NCBI GenBank assembly: GCA_947471365.1
Contig: CANIWQ010000008.1
Location: 1 to 42,964 of the forward strand
Direction: 5' to 3'
Origin: Gemmatimonadota bacterium
GTDB taxonomy: Bacteria; Gemmatimonadota; Gemmatimonadetes; Gemmatimonadales; Gemmatimonadaceae
DNA: 42,964 bases
Positions 42,906 through 42,964 of this stretch are shown here, one piece after another. Position numbers and translations under genes: made by a program. The first letter of the stretch is position 1; the number at the start of each line of letters is the position of its first letter. The notes beneath the pieces are model-generated. The model did not search any database. It was not told the DNA's origin and saw nothing but the letters and a program-made list of their open reading frames with translations.

Positions 42906-42964
42906 TGCCGAGGCTGGGAATCGAACCCAGATGGGATTACTCCCAAGGGATTTTAAGTCCCTCG
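42906..42964 (-). tRNA. tRNA-Leu(UAA), 3' part
   Basis: On the minus strand the anticodon arm AGGGA-CTTAAAA-TCCCT gives anticodon UAA. A long variable arm (TTGGGAGTAATCCCA) marks class II. The T arm CTGGG-TTCGATT-CCCAG and acceptor strand CCTCGGC plus discriminator A follow. The 5' half (acceptor and D arm) is beyond the right edge. CCA is not encoded (TAAA follows). The 186 nt between it and the DUF305 gene show no gene. Confidence 0.93.

Overview
The window is GC-rich bacterial chromosome packed with housekeeping genes. A SusC/RagA-type outer membrane receptor, a Bam-era envelope protease set (RseP, M16), undecaprenyl and CDP-DAG synthesis and several Sec-exported proteins point to a diaderm. 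The SusC family combined with high GC and secreted LVIVD, DUF305 and carboxypeptidase-regulatory proteins suggests Gemmatimonadota or a relative. This placement is inference; no rRNA lies in the window. No phage, insertion sequence or CRISPR was recognised.

Region 1 (1-2692, minus) is the N-terminal part of a SusC-like TonB-dependent receptor that runs off the left edge. Region 2 (about 2900-16512, minus) is a long translation, RNA and envelope block. In transcription order it reads rplM-rpsI-rpsB-tsf-pyrH-frr-uppS-cdsA-dxr-rseP-rpsO-pnp-M16 protease-ald, opened by a near-consensus promoter before rplM and closed by a strong terminator after ald. Many junctions are 4-nt ATGA/GTGA overlaps, and rpsO appears to have its own promoter. 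Region 3 (16548-23393, minus) holds a lipoprotein alpha/beta hydrolase, then an acyl-CoA carboxylase set (carboxyltransferase, biotin carboxylase, biotin carrier) with an RlmD/TrmA-like RNA methyltransferase wedged in by 4-nt overlaps.

Region 4 (23455-33281, minus) is a lysine/diaminopimelate operon (dapE-like, asd, lysC, dapB, dapA, dapD) that continues directly into aroA, cmk and rpsA. rpsA has its own near-consensus promoter and a terminator. It carries aspartate through most of the succinylase branch towards meso-diaminopimelate; the aminotransferase (dapC) and epimerase (dapF) are not here.

Region 5 (33282-42964) is accessory. On plus, a fluoride riboswitch whose terminator stem contains the ribosome binding site precedes crcB. 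A DUF2231 membrane protein with a repeat-built tail diverges from a membrane-anchored LuxR-type regulator, which is followed by two secreted hydrolases (an amidohydrolase and an M20D peptidase). Next come a BLUF-family gene lacking the key flavin-contact residues, a decayed second BLUF copy in about 0.9 kb without an intact gene, a (CGGCGGG)8 microsatellite, a secreted protein with a TonB-plug-like end but no barrel, an LVIVD-repeat secreted protein with a DUF305 partner, and the 3' part of tRNA-Leu(UAA) at the right edge.

The most interesting items are the riboswitch/terminator/RBS overlap, the degenerate BLUF pair, the membrane LuxR/DUF2231 divergent pair, and the RNA methyltransferase embedded in the carboxylase operon.
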